A stretch of 64,000 bases of DNA from Microbacteriaceae bacterium (GTDB taxonomy: Bacteria; Actinomycetota; Actinomycetes; Actinomycetales; Microbacteriaceae), in assembly GCA_019638805.1 (NCBI GenBank), contig JAHBTA010000001.1, forward strand, positions 248,001 through 312,000, in the 5' to 3' direction. The number at the start of each line of letters is the position of its first letter. The first letter of the stretch is position 1. This document shows positions 8,467 to 17,067 of the stretch, one piece after another. Position numbers and translations under genes: made by a program. The notes beneath the pieces are model-generated. The model was not told the DNA's origin. It saw only the letters and a list, made by a program, of their open reading frames with translations, and made no database searches.

Positions 8467-8663
8467 GCGAGCTACCTCCCTGCCCGAAAGCAGCAGCTCT
8501 GGGCGGGCTCGTGGACCCTCGCGACTATGCCGCGTTCGGTGCGGGGTGGTGCGATGGCATTGCTCGTTGCACCGCGAGCCCCGCACCGATCGAGGTCGTA
8601 GAGGACCTTGCTCTGCTCCTTGAGTCAGCCGCTCTGGTGGAGAGGATCAGCCCACCGGTGTGA
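8463..8663 (+). CDS. Small unknown element protein, 66 residues
   Basis: The start ATG overlaps the DUF4913 stop (ATGA), which supports translation. The product begins MSELPPCPKAAALGG and has three Cys residues and a predicted C-terminal helix (EVVEDLALLLESAALVERI). The phrase DPRDYAAFGAGWCDGIARC recalls short proteins found in actinobacterial phages and elements, but I cannot name a family. Its last 17 bases overlap the 3' end of the convergent integrase gene. Confidence 0.5.
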   Translation: MSELPPCPKAAALGGLVDPRDYAAFGAGWCDGIARCTASPAPIEVVEDLALLLESAALVERISPPV

Positions 8664-10290
8664 TCCTTATTCGCCCTTCGATAGGGCCGCGTCCTGGCAG
8701 CGCGTCGATCTGGTGGATCATCCGGCGTAGGTAGTTCCGCCGCTCCTTGATCCCCTTGCTTCCCCACGAACGAATCACGTCAGGGCCGTCTGCGATCATC
8801 AGCTCGTCCAGTTCGACAGTCTCGATCCGGCGCTGGATTGCATCGATACGGTCCTGGGCGCCCTCGATCAGCCCCAGCAGCACGGTCACCATCGCTCCCC
8901 TGTAGTCCCCAGTTCCCTGCTTCACCAAGAGCGCGTCCTTCTCCGCACTTGCTTCATCGAGCTGGGTGAGCAGAGTATTGACCTCATCGTCCGCTCGCGC
9001 CATCCTTCGCCTTGCGCGAGCCTTCGCCAAGGCATCATCGGTGATCTGCGAGAAAAACCAGCCGAGCACGTACGCCTCCGCCTTGGTTGCGCTAATGGTG
9101 CAACCGCCCGGGCAGTTTCCTGTTCCACGGTGGCGGTTCGTCATGCAGCGATAGACATACTCCGTCTCCGATTCACCACCGGCACGCTTTCGTTTCTTCT
9201 GCAGGCCGTAGAGGCGACCGCCGCATTGGCAGTACAGGAGGCCCGTCAACAGCCATTCATGCGAACCCCAGGGCTTCCGCGCCTTCGATGTCTTGGCCTG
9301 CTCTAACAAGCGCCGTACGCGCAACCACGTCGCGCGGTCGCATACTGGCTCCTGAGAGATCACAGGATCGCCGTTGGCGTCCCGCGCGATGTAGTCGAGA
9401 AGATCGAGTTTCACGCCTCGCTGATGCTCTGGCACCTGCCGCATCCGGTATCCGATCATCCGCGGTGAAGTTAGCGATCGGTAGATCGTTGCCTCGTACA
9501 CGTATGCACCGGAAGCCGTGGTGATCTCATACCGCTCTTTCCAGTAGCGACCAATCTGAGCCAAGCTCTTGCCAGCAAGAACCATGTCCACGGCGTCCTT
9601 CAACGCCTGATGCTCGACGGGGTGAGGGACCAACCGTATCCCGGTGCGTCCTAGCTGGTCCGTCATGCGCGGCCCAGCAACCCATCCGAACGGCGGCGTT
9701 CCACCGTGGTGGAAGCCAGCCTCCGCCAGATGTCGTTTTGATGCCAGTTGACGCTCGCTCATTGAGTCTGTTTCAACCTCGGCAAGCAGTGCCTTGATCC
9801 CAGTCACTAGCTTCGCGCCCGCTGTTGCGGTATTCAGCTCGTCAGTCGAGTCCTGATGGGATCGCAGCAGAACACTCGCTCGCTGGCAGTCGCCGATCCA
9901 CTCGATGCACTTTGCGGCGATTCTGTTGGTTCGATCAAGCTTCCAGAACGCAACCGCCTTCACCTTCTCAGCCCTGATGTCCAAGTTCAGCTGACGCCAA
10001 CCCTTCCGGGTCTTGATCGCCGACGAACTTGCCGAGTCGTTGTCGATGTACTCACCCATCACCGTCCAACCGCCCTCGGTCGCAAGCATGCGAGTCAGAT
10101 CGATCCTCTGCCGCTCGATCGCATCCGCCTTGTCCTTGTGATACTTCGACAGGCGCAAGTACAAGTAGATTGGCCGCGTCCCTGCCACCGGCTCGTCAGG
10201 ACCAGTGTGCGCAAACGCTGGATAGACCACGGATCGCGTAGTACGACCCGGACGAGCGTTCACCCCTGGACGGCGTTCCAGAGTCTCCAT
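8647..10290 (-). CDS. int: Large serine recombinase (integrase of the element)
   Basis: The 547-residue protein has the serine-recombinase catalytic domain, with the nucleophile probably Ser48 in YLYLRLSKY, the DAIERQRIDL arginine motif (about 57-64) and FWKLDRTNR. A recombinase domain and a zinc-ribbon follow, with LLYCQCGGRLYGL and a later YRCMTNRHRGTGNCPGG. The C-terminal part contains a likely coiled coil. Such enzymes join attP and attB without homology and need a directionality factor to excise. The ATG has AAGGAGG eight bases upstream. The gene starts 15 bases beyond the truncated comM frame on the same strand, so the comM promoter could drive it while integrated. It looks intact. Confidence 0.93.
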   Translation of the reverse strand: METLERRPGVNARPGRTTRSVVYPAFAHTGPDEPVAGTRPIYLYLRLSKYHKDKADAIERQRIDLTRMLATEGGWTVMGEYIDNDSASSSAIKTRKGWRQLNLDIRAEKVKAVAFWKLDRTNRIAAKCIEWIGDCQRASVLLRSHQDSTDELNTATAGAKLVTGIKALLAEVETDSMSERQLASKRHLAEAGFHHGGTPPFGWVAGPRMTDQLGRTGIRLVPHPVEHQALKDAVDMVLAGKSLAQIGRYWKERYEITTASGAYVYEATIYRSLTSPRMIGYRMRQVPEHQRGVKLDLLDYIARDANGDPVISQEPVCDRATWLRVRRLLEQAKTSKARKPWGSHEWLLTGLLYCQCGGRLYGLQKKRKRAGGESETEYVYRCMTNRHRGTGNCPGGCTISATKAEAYVLGWFFSQITDDALAKARARRRMARADDEVNTLLTQLDEASAEKDALLVKQGTGDYRGAMVTVLLGLIEGAQDRIDAIQRRIETVELDELMIADGPDVIRSWGSKGIKERRNYLRRMIHQIDALPGRGPIEGRIRITPVG

Positions 10291-10340
10291 GAGCTTCCTC
10301 CTTGCTCAGGAGGTGTACTTTCCAGCCCCCAACTCGTCGA
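10291..10340 (-). other. attR-type junction between element and comM
   Basis: Reading the minus strand, the comM frame keeps family sequence as far as VLFLDEL and then departs (GAGKYTS, stop at 10306). The integrase start follows at 10290. The crossover therefore lies within roughly 10306-10335. The element side contains an inverted repeat CCTCC-N7-GGAGG, whose right arm is also the integrase ribosome binding site. The core dinucleotide cannot be fixed without the other junction. Confidence 0.65.
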
Positions 10341-11256
10341 GGAAGAGCACCCCGTGCGCGGCCCGCACCGCAGCGCCCGGCCTGATGAGCCCGCTGCCGC
10401 CCCCGACGATCGCGGCCGCGGTCGCGGTGTGGTGCGGCGCCTCGAACGGCGGCCGCCGTGATGCCGCCGAACCGACCGGGAGCCCGGCCAGGGACCGGAT
10501 CGAGCTCACCTCGAGCCCCTGCTCGGTCGTCAGGTCGGGCAGCAGGCCAGGGAGCCGGGACGCGAGCATGGTCTTGCCCGCGCCCGGCGGGCCCAGTAGG
10601 TACGCGTGATGTCCGCCAGCGGCCGCGACCACCATGGCCTCGACCGCCTCCGGGTTGCCCACGACATCCGCGAGGTCTCCGGTGGGCTCATCGCGCGCCA
10701 CGAGCGGCACGGGCAGCAGGGGCGTCACGTCGACCGGCTCGAGCTCGGCTCCGTGGAGGATGGCGGCGTCGCGCAGGCTCGCCACACCGACGATGCGCAC
10801 ACCCGGAACCAGTCGCGCCTCGTCGGCGTCACCCGCGGGGACCACCACCGTATCGAAGCCGGCGCGCGAAGCGGCGAGCACCGCGGGCAGTACGCCGGTG
10901 ACCGGACGAACCCGGCCGTCGAGGCCGAGTTCGCCCAGGTGCACGACGCTCTCGGCCGACGACGCCGAGATGCGGTCGTCGGCCGCGAGCGCGGCGATCG
11001 CGATGGCCAGGTCGAATGCCGGCCCGTGCTTGGGCAGCGACGCCGGCGAGAGATTGATCGTCAGCTTGCGAGGGGTGAGCGGCAGCCCCGCGTTCCCCGC
11101 GGCGGCCCGCACGCGATCCCGTGCCTCCCCCAGGGACGCGTCGGGCAGGCCGATGATCACGAAGCCCGGCAGCTGGGACGAGATGTCGGCCTCCACGTGC
11201 ACCACGGCACCGTCGATGCCCTGCAGCGCGACCGAGTGCGCCCGTCCGAGCGGCAT
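10306..11256 (-). pseudogene. comM: comM (YifB, Mg-chelatase-like helicase), 5' part, disrupted by the element
   Basis: The frame starts MPLGRAHSVALQGIDG, the normal N terminus, and runs 316 residues against about 500 for the family. The N-terminal Lon-like domain (PGFVIIGLPDASLGEARDRV, KLTINLSPASLPKHGPAFDLA) and Walker A (LLGPPGAGKTMLASRLPGLLP) are present. The sequence breaks just after Walker B (GVLFLDE) and gains a seven-residue foreign tail. The rest of the ATPase module is missing, so the hexameric branch-migration helicase used in natural transformation is presumably inactive. The ATG overlaps the yraN stop by one base (TAATG). The 3' part is expected at the left end of the element, outside the window. 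Confidence 0.9.
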
Positions 11257-11609
11257 TAGAGCACCCGCTCCAGGTGCTCGATGCTCGCCGGGGCGCGGCG
11301 CGGCGCGAGCACCGCGACCGCGTCGATGCGGATGCGCCGGGTGCCCGGATGCGCCTCCGTCCAAGCGCGCGCGAGCCGACGCAGGCGCGCGAGCTTGGCC
11401 GGGGTTATCGCTTCGAGCGGGTGCCCGAACGCCTCGCTCGAGCGCGTCTTGACCTCGACGAAGACCACCTCGTCGCCGTCCTGCAGCACGAGGTCGATCT
11501 CCCCCTGCGGGCAGCGCCAGTTCCGGTCGAGCACGACCATGCCCCGCGCCACCAGATGCCGCTCCGCGATGCGCTCCCCGCGCACGCCCAGCTCGTCCTT
11601 CGCCGCCAT
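11256..11609 (-). CDS. YraN/UPF0102-family endonuclease-like protein
   Basis: The 117-residue product starts MAAKDELGVRGERIAERHL and carries the family motifs: GERIAERHLVARG, ILDRNWRC-type (here VLDRNWRCPQGEIDLV) and DEVVFVEVKTRS, a PD-(D/E)XK-like nuclease fold. Cellular role is not established. The start at 11609 matches the family; longer upstream frames do not. It lies directly upstream of comM with a one-base overlap, the usual actinobacterial order. Confidence 0.88.
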   Translation of the reverse strand: MAAKDELGVRGERIAERHLVARGMVVLDRNWRCPQGEIDLVLQDGDEVVFVEVKTRSSEAFGHPLEAITPAKLARLRRLARAWTEAHPGTRRIRIDAVAVLAPRRAPASIEHLERVL

Positions 11610-11725
11610 GCCCCGAGCATCGCGCTCGCAGGATCCCGCCGGTCGAGCCGTAACCCATTCAGTGCGCGGGCGGCGAGAAGTCCAGCTTGTGGAGGATCGG
11701 TCACCCGTCGTGCCACGACGGCAGG

Positions 11726-12487
11726 ATGGCTCCTGCACCCGACGTCACCGACGATGCCGGCAGACTCCCGATTCGTCCGCTCATCGTCACCCTCATCGCC
11801 ATCGGCGTGGGCATGCCCGTCATCGGGGTGCTCCTCGATCTCTACCTGCGGATCGGCGGTGGCAACTCGGGACTGCTGGACGGCATCCGCAACCTGACCT
11901 ACCCGGACGCCGAGGGCAACGTCTTCGCCTGGTACTCGACCATCGTTCTCGCAGCCATCGGAAGCGGCTTCCTGCTCGTCGCCATCGCCACCCGCGGAGC
12001 GGGACGCTCCCCGTGGCGCTTCGTGGTGCTGGGCGGAATCGCGCTCCTGCTGTCCGCCGACGAGGCCGCCTACCTGCATGAGCGGCTCGCGATCTTCGCC
12101 AGCGAGCTCGGCCTCAACTCCGGATTCACCTACCAGTGGCTGCTGCTGGGAATCCCGATCGCCGTTGTCGCGGGCGCCGTCATCCTCTGGATCGCCCGCC
12201 GCCTGGACCCGGTCCTGCGCACACGGTTGGTCGTCGCGGGCCTGGTCTTCCTCGCCGGGGCGATCGGCGGTGAGGTCATCGGTGGGGCGATCAAGAAGCT
12301 CGACCTCGGGCTGGCCGGGTCCGCCATGACGCTCGTCTACGACATCGAGGTGCTCATCGAGGAGTGCCTCGAGATCCTCGGCGCCATCCTGGCCCTCCGG
12401 GCGGTGCTCCTGCACCTCGGCATCAGCAACGGACCCGAGGGCCTGGCGTTCACCCTGCCGCCCGAGCGCACGCGCGCTAAGGCCTGA
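11726..12487 (+). CDS. Polytopic membrane protein of unknown function
   Basis: The 253-residue protein has about seven hydrophobic segments and a conserved-looking LLLSADEAAYLHERLAIF motif between helices, where acidic and His residues could bind a ligand or metal. I do not recognise an enzyme family. The ATG at 11726 was chosen; a TTG at 11687 is possible. No good ribosome binding site precedes either. It faces away from yraN and converges on the DUF2469 gene, with 15 bases between. Confidence 0.65.
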   Translation: MAPAPDVTDDAGRLPIRPLIVTLIAIGVGMPVIGVLLDLYLRIGGGNSGLLDGIRNLTYPDAEGNVFAWYSTIVLAAIGSGFLLVAIATRGAGRSPWRFVVLGGIALLLSADEAAYLHERLAIFASELGLNSGFTYQWLLLGIPIAVVAGAVILWIARRLDPVLRTRLVVAGLVFLAGAIGGEVIGGAIKKLDLGLAGSAMTLVYDIEVLIEECLEILGAILALRAVLLHLGISNGPEGLAFTLPPERTRAKA

Positions 12488-12502
12488 ACCCGGCGCTCAC
12501 CG

Positions 12503-12826
12503 CTACTCGTCGAGCGCGAGCTCCTTGGGTAGCTCGAGGTCCTTGTCGCCGCGCACCTCGACGTTGACGTCCTTGAAGGTCAGTACGCGCACGCTCTTGA
12601 CGAAGCGGTCACTGCGGTAGACGTCCCACACCCACACGTCGTTCATGGTGAGCTCGAAGTAGAAGTCGTGCTCGGTGTCGTGCCGCTCGAGCGTGACCTC
12701 GTTCGCCAGGTAGAACCGGCGCTCGGTCTCGACGACGTAGGTGAACTGGCCGACGACGTCCCGGTACTCCCGGTACAGGGCCAGCTCGACCTCGCGGTCG
12801 TAGTCCTCGAAATCGTCCTCGTCCAT
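12503..12826 (-). CDS. DUF2469 family protein
   Basis: A small acidic protein of 107 residues, starting MDEDDFEDYDREVELALYREY and containing the family blocks FTYVVETERRFYLANEV and MNDVWVWDVYR. It is a conserved actinobacterial protein of unknown function that sits beside rnhB in most members of the phylum, as here. The start codon has no ribosome binding site and lies seven bases after a TAGACT hexamer, so translation is probably leaderless or nearly so. Confidence 0.85.
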   Translation of the reverse strand: MDEDDFEDYDREVELALYREYRDVVGQFTYVVETERRFYLANEVTLERHDTEHDFYFELTMNDVWVWDVYRSDRFVKSVRVLTFKDVNVEVRGDKDLELPKELALDE

Positions 12827-12833
12827 CCGGACG

Positions 12834-12839
12834 AGTCTA
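12834..12839 (-). promoter_or_regulatory. Candidate -10 element (TAGACT) for the DUF2469 gene
   Basis: On the minus strand TAGACT is followed by seven bases and then the ATG at 12826. This spacing would start transcription at or next to the start codon. It lies between rnhB and the DUF2469 gene. No clear -35 box. Confidence 0.4.
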
Positions 12840-13550
12840 GGCCGACTCCCCGAGCGCCGCAGAGCCGTCCGGCCCGCCGTCCAGGTCGAACAGACCGGGC
12901 TGCCGCAGCCAACTCCAGCGGTGCAGCTCGCTCGGCCCGAGCCGGTCGATCGCGGCGTAGTGCTCGGCGCTGGCGTACCCCTTGTTGCTGGCCCAGAGAT
13001 ACCCCGGGTGGCGGCCATCCGCCTCCACCATGAGCTGGTCGCGCGTGACCTTCGCGAGCACGGATGCCGCCGCCACGGCAGCGCACGTCCGGTCCGCCTT
13101 GACCCGGGTCACAACACGCAGGCCGAGTCCGCGCACCTCCGGCGACAGGGCCGGGGTCAGCCAGTCGTGCGATCCGTCGAGGACGACCACGGCATCCCGG
13201 ATCGCGGCTCCGCTCTCGCGCAGCGCCTCGAGCGCGCGCGATGCGGCCAGCCCGAGGCAGCGGATGATGCCGAGTTCCTCGACCTCGTGGTTGCTCGCCA
13301 GCCCGACGGAGTGCTCGCGCACCCACGCCTGCACCCCGGGGAAAAGCTCCTCGCGACGCTGCTCGGTCAACAGCTTCGAGTCGCGCAGGCCCACGGGCGC
13401 GCTGCGCGTGCGCTCGTGGACGAGGGCCAGCCCCACGCCCACCGGGCCCGCGATCGCGCCGCGACCCACCTCATCCATGCCGAGCACGACCGGCGCGCCC
13501 TCGCGCAGGAGGGTGCGTTCGAGGCGCAGGGACGGCGCCGCCGACGACAT
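12837..13550 (-). CDS. rnhB: Ribonuclease HII
   Basis: The 237-residue enzyme removes RNA from RNA-DNA hybrids and cuts at misincorporated ribonucleotides. The catalytic acidic residues are visible in GMDEVGRGAIAGPV (Asp-Glu near residue 25) and VVVLDGSHDWL. VKADRTCAAVAAASVLAKVTRD and HPGYLWASNKGY are typical conserved blocks. The start lies three bases after the lepB stop, indicating cotranscription. It appears complete. Confidence 0.95.
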   Translation of the reverse strand: MSSAAPSLRLERTLLREGAPVVLGMDEVGRGAIAGPVGVGLALVHERTRSAPVGLRDSKLLTEQRREELFPGVQAWVREHSVGLASNHEVEELGIIRCLGLAASRALEALRESGAAIRDAVVVLDGSHDWLTPALSPEVRGLGLRVVTRVKADRTCAAVAAASVLAKVTRDQLMVEADGRHPGYLWASNKGYASAEHYAAIDRLGPSELHRWSWLRQPGLFDLDGGPDGSAALGESA

Positions 13551-13553
13551 GAC

Positions 13554-14453
13554 TCAGCCCCCGCCCGGCGGCCCGGTCGAATCGGCCGAGTCGACCCCGG
13601 TGAACACGAACGAGTAGTTGTCCAGCCAGGTCCAGCGATCGATCGGCCAGGAGATCAGGATCGCCCGTCCGACCACGTTGGCGTAGGGCACGAATCCCTT
13701 GCTGGGGGTGCCCTGGTTGCAGCGCGAGTCGCAGGAGTTGTAGCGGTTGTCGCCCATGACCCACAGCGAGTCCTCGGGCACGGTCACCTCGAAGGGCTCC
13801 CCCGACACGTCGGAGGTGTTCGCGGGCAGCTGTACGTAGGGCTCCTCGAGTGGCACCCCATTGACCGTCATCTGCCCGAACTCGTTGCAGCATTTGACGG
13901 TGTCACCCGGCAGGCCGATGACACGCTTGATGAGGTGGTCGTTGCTGTCCGGCGCGGTGAGGCCCACGAACGAGAGCAGCCAGTCGAAGAACGCGACGAC
14001 CGGGTTCTGCTCGGGCGCGGGCTGCTCGGAGAGCCAGCCGCCCGGGTCCTTGAACACCACCACGTCACCGCGCTCGATGGGCATGACCTCGGGGACGAGC
14101 TCGTTGACCACGATGCGGTCGTTGACGTGCAGGGTCTCGAGCATCGACTCGGACGGGATGTAGAACGACCGGATCAGGAACGTCTTGATCAGGAACGAGA
14201 TGACGATCGCGGCGACCAGGATGACGGCCACGTCCCGCAGGAACCGCACGAGCGGGCTGCGCTGCTTGCGAGGCGCGTGCGAGCGGGGACGGCGGAGCTC
14301 TCCGGGATCGGGCGCGGAACCGGCCGCGCCGTGATGGGCCGCGCCGGGATCGGGCACGGAGGGCGCACCGGGACCGGGCACCGGGGGCGCGCCAGCGGAT
14401 GCCGGGGCCGGGTCGCCCGATCCGCTCGCCGCGGACGCCTCGAACGCTGTCAT
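13554..14453 (-). CDS. lepB: Signal peptidase I
   Basis: The 299-residue membrane protease cleaves signal peptides of exported proteins. A Pro/Gly/Ala-rich cytoplasmic stretch (about residues 1-60) precedes one membrane helix (about 70-95). The catalytic serine is in FYIPSESMLETL and the catalytic lysine in DHLIKRVIGLPGD; WVMGDNRYNSCDSR is the box E region. A four-Cys set (KCCNE and CDSRC) stands out in the catalytic domain. The ATG is preceded by GAGGTGAG. Located between rplS and rnhB as in other Actinobacteria. Confidence 0.94.
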   Translation of the reverse strand: MTAFEASAASGSGDPAPASAGAPPVPGPGAPSVPDPGAAHHGAAGSAPDPGELRRPRSHAPRKQRSPLVRFLRDVAVILVAAIVISFLIKTFLIRSFYIPSESMLETLHVNDRIVVNELVPEVMPIERGDVVVFKDPGGWLSEQPAPEQNPVVAFFDWLLSFVGLTAPDSNDHLIKRVIGLPGDTVKCCNEFGQMTVNGVPLEEPYVQLPANTSDVSGEPFEVTVPEDSLWVMGDNRYNSCDSRCNQGTPSKGFVPYANVVGRAILISWPIDRWTWLDNYSFVFTGVDSADSTGPPGGG

Positions 14454-14522
14454 CTCACCTCAGGGTCCAGGCAAGCATAGGCAGGTCGGACGAGGTGAGC
14501 GGGGCGCGAAGGCGCGCGAGTC

Positions 14523-14870
14523 CTAGGACTCGCGCTTCTCCTTGATCTTCGCCTTCTTGCCGCGCAGATCGCGCAGGTAGTACAGCTTGGCCCGGCGGAC
14601 GTCACCGCGGGTCACGATCTCGATGTGGTCGATGATCGGCGAGTGCACGGGGAACGTGCGCTCGACGCCGACCTGGAAGCTCACCTTGCGGACCGTGAAG
14701 GTCTCGCGGATGCCCTCGCCCGAGCGACCGATGACGACGCCCTGGAAGACCTGGATACGGGAGCGGGTGCCCTCGACGATGTTCACGTGCACCTTGACGG
14801 TGTCGCCGGGACGGAAGTCCGGGATGTCGGACTTGAGAGAGGCAGCATCGACGGAGTCGAGGATGTGCAT
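14523..14870 (-). CDS. rplS: 50S ribosomal protein L19 (bL19)
   Basis: The 115-residue protein starts [19 protein letters not shown] and contains [23 protein letters not shown] and the C-terminal [18 protein letters not shown] typical of bL19. It sits at the 30S-50S interface. It is upstream of lepB with a 69-base gap. The 203-base region upstream, shared with divergent map, presumably holds its promoter. Confidence 0.96.
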   Translation of the reverse strand: MHILDSVDAASLKSDIPDFRPGDTVKVHVNIVEGTRSRIQVFQGVVIGRSGEGIRETFTVRKVSFQVGVERTFPVHSPIIDHIEIVTRGDVRRAKLYYLRDLRGKKAKIKEKRES

Positions 14871-15061
14871 GGGGTGTCGCTCTCTGCGGCCGCCACAGGT
14901 CGAACGCGTACTCGGTGGTAAACGTGGGATGCGGTGCCCGGCGGAAGTCCAACTCCCCCTGTGGCAGGAGCCGTGCCGGAGCACAAGCGACCATTCTGCC
15001 ATGCCGGGCGGTCCCCCGGCAAAGCGAGGCGGCATCCCCTGCCCGGTTCGTGCGCGTTCAG

Positions 15062-15067
15062 TAGGCT
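15062..15067 (+). promoter_or_regulatory. Candidate -10 element (TAGGCT) for map
   Basis: TAGGCT is followed by exactly six bases and then the GTG start at 15074. There is no Shine-Dalgarno sequence, which fits a leaderless transcript beginning at the start codon. Confidence 0.5.
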
Positions 15068-15073
15068 CGTGCG

Positions 15074-15844
15074 GTGATCGAACTGCGCACCCCCGCCGAG
15101 ATCGAGCAGTTGCGCGTCGCCGGCGAGTTCGTCGGGCGCGTGCTCGAGGCCACCCGCGACGCCGCCGCCGTGGGGGTCAACCTGCTCGAGCTCGACGCGC
15201 TCGCGCACGACATGATCCGAGCCGAGGGCGCCGAGAGCTGCTACATCGACTACCACCCGTCGTTCGGGGGTTCGCCGTTCGGCAAGGTCATCTGCACCTC
15301 GGTCAACGACGCCGTGCTGCACGGGCTCCCTCACGACTACGTGCTGCAGGATGGCGACCTGCTCTCCCTGGACTTCGCCGCCTCGGTGGGCGGCTGGGTC
15401 TCCGATTCGGCGCTGTCGATCGTCGTGGGGACCCCGCGTGCGGAGGATCTCGAGCTCATCGCCCTCACCGAGCGGGCCCTCGACGCCGGGATCGCGGCGG
15501 CCGTCACGGGCAACCGCATCGGCGACATCTCGGCGGCCATCGGCGAGGTCGCCCACGCCGCGGGGCTGAGGGTCAACACCGACTTCGGCGGACACGGCGT
15601 CGGGCGCGTCATGCACGGCGACCCGCACGTCCCCAACAACGGCCGAGCGCGGCGCGGCATGCCCCTGCGGGCCGGCCTGGTGTTCGCGATCGAGCCGTGG
15701 TTCATGCTCGGCACCGACGAGATCTACACCGACCCGGACGGCTGGACCCTGCGCAGCGCCGACGGGTCGCGCGGCGCCCACAGCGAGCACACCATCGCCG
15801 TCACCGAGGACGGGCCGGTCGTGCTGAGCGCACGGGCGAGCTGA
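15074..15844 (+). CDS. map: Type I methionine aminopeptidase
   Basis: The 256-residue enzyme removes N-terminal methionine from new proteins. The five metal ligands of the family are in place: the two Asp in [17 protein letters not shown], His in GGHGVGR, Glu in VFAIEPWF and Glu in HSEHTIAV. There is no N-terminal SH3-binding or zinc extension. The GTG start follows a TAGGCT hexamer without a ribosome binding site. It is the only plus-strand gene between lepB and rimM and converges on the membrane protein gene at 15876. A second map copy elsewhere in the genome is likely, because actinobacteria often have two. Confidence 0.95.
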   Translation: MIELRTPAEIEQLRVAGEFVGRVLEATRDAAAVGVNLLELDALAHDMIRAEGAESCYIDYHPSFGGSPFGKVICTSVNDAVLHGLPHDYVLQDGDLLSLDFAASVGGWVSDSALSIVVGTPRAEDLELIALTERALDAGIAAAVTGNRIGDISAAIGEVAHAAGLRVNTDFGGHGVGRVMHGDPHVPNNGRARRGMPLRAGLVFAIEPWFMLGTDEIYTDPDGWTLRSADGSRGAHSEHTIAVTEDGPVVLSARAS

Positions 15845-15875
15845 GCGCGCTGAGTCTGCGCCGGGCCGCGAGCCG

Positions 15876-16319
15876 CTAGATCTCCCCCGACGCCCGTGCG
15901 AGGCGCACGATCGCGACGATCGCGATGGCGATCGCCAGCGGGATCGCGACCGGCCACACCAGCATCGCGAGCCCGAACGCGACGCCCTGCCCATCGGCCA
16001 CGAAGTGGAACACCAGCAGCGCGGCGATGAGCACGAACTCGATGACCAGCAGGATCTTCTCCAGCAGGTTGGGTTCGGGCGCGCGCCGCACCCCCATGAG
16101 CACGCCGTTGACCACGAGCGAGAGCACGAAGCCCGGGAAGATGGCGAACGCCTGGATCGCGCCCTGGAACGAGAAGGTCAGCTCGATCGCGTCGAAGGCG
16201 ACCGTGGCGACGATGCCGAAGAGGCTCACCAGCGCGAGCACGGCCGCGAGCACGAACTGCGCTGCGCTCCACGGCCTCCGTAGGATCACCGTCTTCGACG
16301 CGGCGGTCACCTGGGTCAT
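15876..16319 (-). CDS. Small membrane protein downstream of trmD, unknown function
   Basis: The 147-residue product has about four membrane helices (for example [21 protein letters not shown] and [18 protein letters not shown]) and no recognisable catalytic motif. Its ATG overlaps the trmD stop (ATGA), so it is probably translated with trmD. I cannot assign a family. Confidence 0.65.
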   Translation of the reverse strand: MTQVTAASKTVILRRPWSAAQFVLAAVLALVSLFGIVATVAFDAIELTFSFQGAIQAFAIFPGFVLSLVVNGVLMGVRRAPEPNLLEKILLVIEFVLIAALLVFHFVADGQGVAFGLAMLVWPVAIPLAIAIAIVAIVRLARASGEI

Positions 16320-17032
16320 GGCTGGTCCTTCCGATCTTCCTCGGGGGCGCCGGCGGCGAGCAGATCCGGCCGGATGCGGCGCGTACGCTCCCGCTGCTGC
16401 TCGCGTCGCCAGGCGGCGATCTCCGCGTGGTTGCCGCCGAGCAGCACGGCCGGGGTCTCGAGGCCGCGCCAGGTGGCCGGCTTGGTGTAACTCGGGTACT
16501 CGAGCATGCCGTCCTCGTGGCTCTCCTCGACGAGGCTCTCGGGGTTGCCGACCACACCGGGCACGAGCCGGGCGGTCGCCTCGATCATGGCCATGGCGGC
16601 CACCTCACCGCCGTTGAGCACGTAGTCGCCCAGGCTCAGCTCGAGCACCTCGGCCGCCACAGAGCCCGCCCACTCGACGACCCGCTGGTCGATGCCCTCG
16701 TACCGCCCGCAGCAGAACACGAGGTGCTCGCGCGAGCTCAGTTCGCGCGCGCGGCCCTGCGTGAAGAGCGCACCCGCGGGACTCGGGAACACGACCGTCG
16801 AGGACGGGGTGAGCACGGCATCCAGTGCTTCGCCCCACGGTTCGGGCTTCATGACCATGCCGGCGCCGCCCCCCGCAGGCGTGTCATCGACCGTGCGGTG
16901 CCGGTCGTGCGTGAAGTCGCGCAGGTCGTGAACGCGCACGTCGAGAACGCCCTGCGTGCGCGCCCGGCCGAGCAGCGAGACGTCGAGCACGGAGAAGAAC
17001 TCCGGGAAGATCGTGACGACGTCGATGCGCAC
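16316..17032 (-). CDS. trmD: tRNA (guanine-N1)-methyltransferase
   Basis: The 238-residue protein methylates G37 of tRNAs using S-adenosylmethionine through a trefoil-knot fold. Visible motifs are VTIFPEFF at the N terminus, [28 protein letters not shown] and [14 protein letters not shown]. The GTG start follows a TACGCT hexamer by six bases, although the gene lies 35 bases after rimM, so an internal leaderless promoter may add to operon transcription. It is the fourth gene of the rpsP-KH-rimM-trmD operon. Confidence 0.95.
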   Translation of the reverse strand: MRIDVVTIFPEFFSVLDVSLLGRARTQGVLDVRVHDLRDFTHDRHRTVDDTPAGGGAGMVMKPEPWGEALDAVLTPSSTVVFPSPAGALFTQGRARELSSREHLVFCCGRYEGIDQRVVEWAGSVAAEVLELSLGDYVLNGGEVAAMAMIEATARLVPGVVGNPESLVEESHEDGMLEYPSYTKPATWRGLETPAVLLGGNHAEIAAWRREQQRERTRRIRPDLLAAGAPEEDRKDQP

Positions 17033-17038
17033 GCTGCC

Positions 17039-17044
17039 AGCGTA
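17039..17044 (-). promoter_or_regulatory. Candidate -10 element (TACGCT) for trmD
   Basis: On the minus strand TACGCT lies six bases before the GTG at 17032, in the rimM-trmD gap. An internal promoter would uncouple trmD from ribosomal protein transcription. Confidence 0.4.
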
Positions 17045-17067
17045 TCGGGGCGTGCGGAGACGCCCGC

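Larger units (their letters stand above)
1..10330. mobile_element. Right part of an integrated conjugative-type element inserted in comM
   Basis: The segment starts inside the element (a chrA fragment) and ends where the comM reading frame is broken. It holds a VirD4/TraG coupling protein, an SSB, a DUF4913 protein, an element dprA, a sortase-type surface protein and, at the edge, a large serine recombinase reading inward. An integrase next to a disrupted target gene is the usual layout for elements integrated by serine recombinases. No relaxase, VirB4 or other secretion genes are visible; if present they lie left of the window. The exact right boundary is uncertain by some tens of bases. Whether it is a complete ICE or a decayed or mobilizable element cannot be judged from one end. 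Confidence 0.85.

Noticed and set aside
1..10330. Prophage
   Set aside because: No capsid, terminase, portal or tail genes; the gene content is of conjugative type.
12921..14480. A 519-codon plus-strand frame across rnhB and lepB
   Set aside because: It runs antisense to two clear housekeeping genes and has biased composition.
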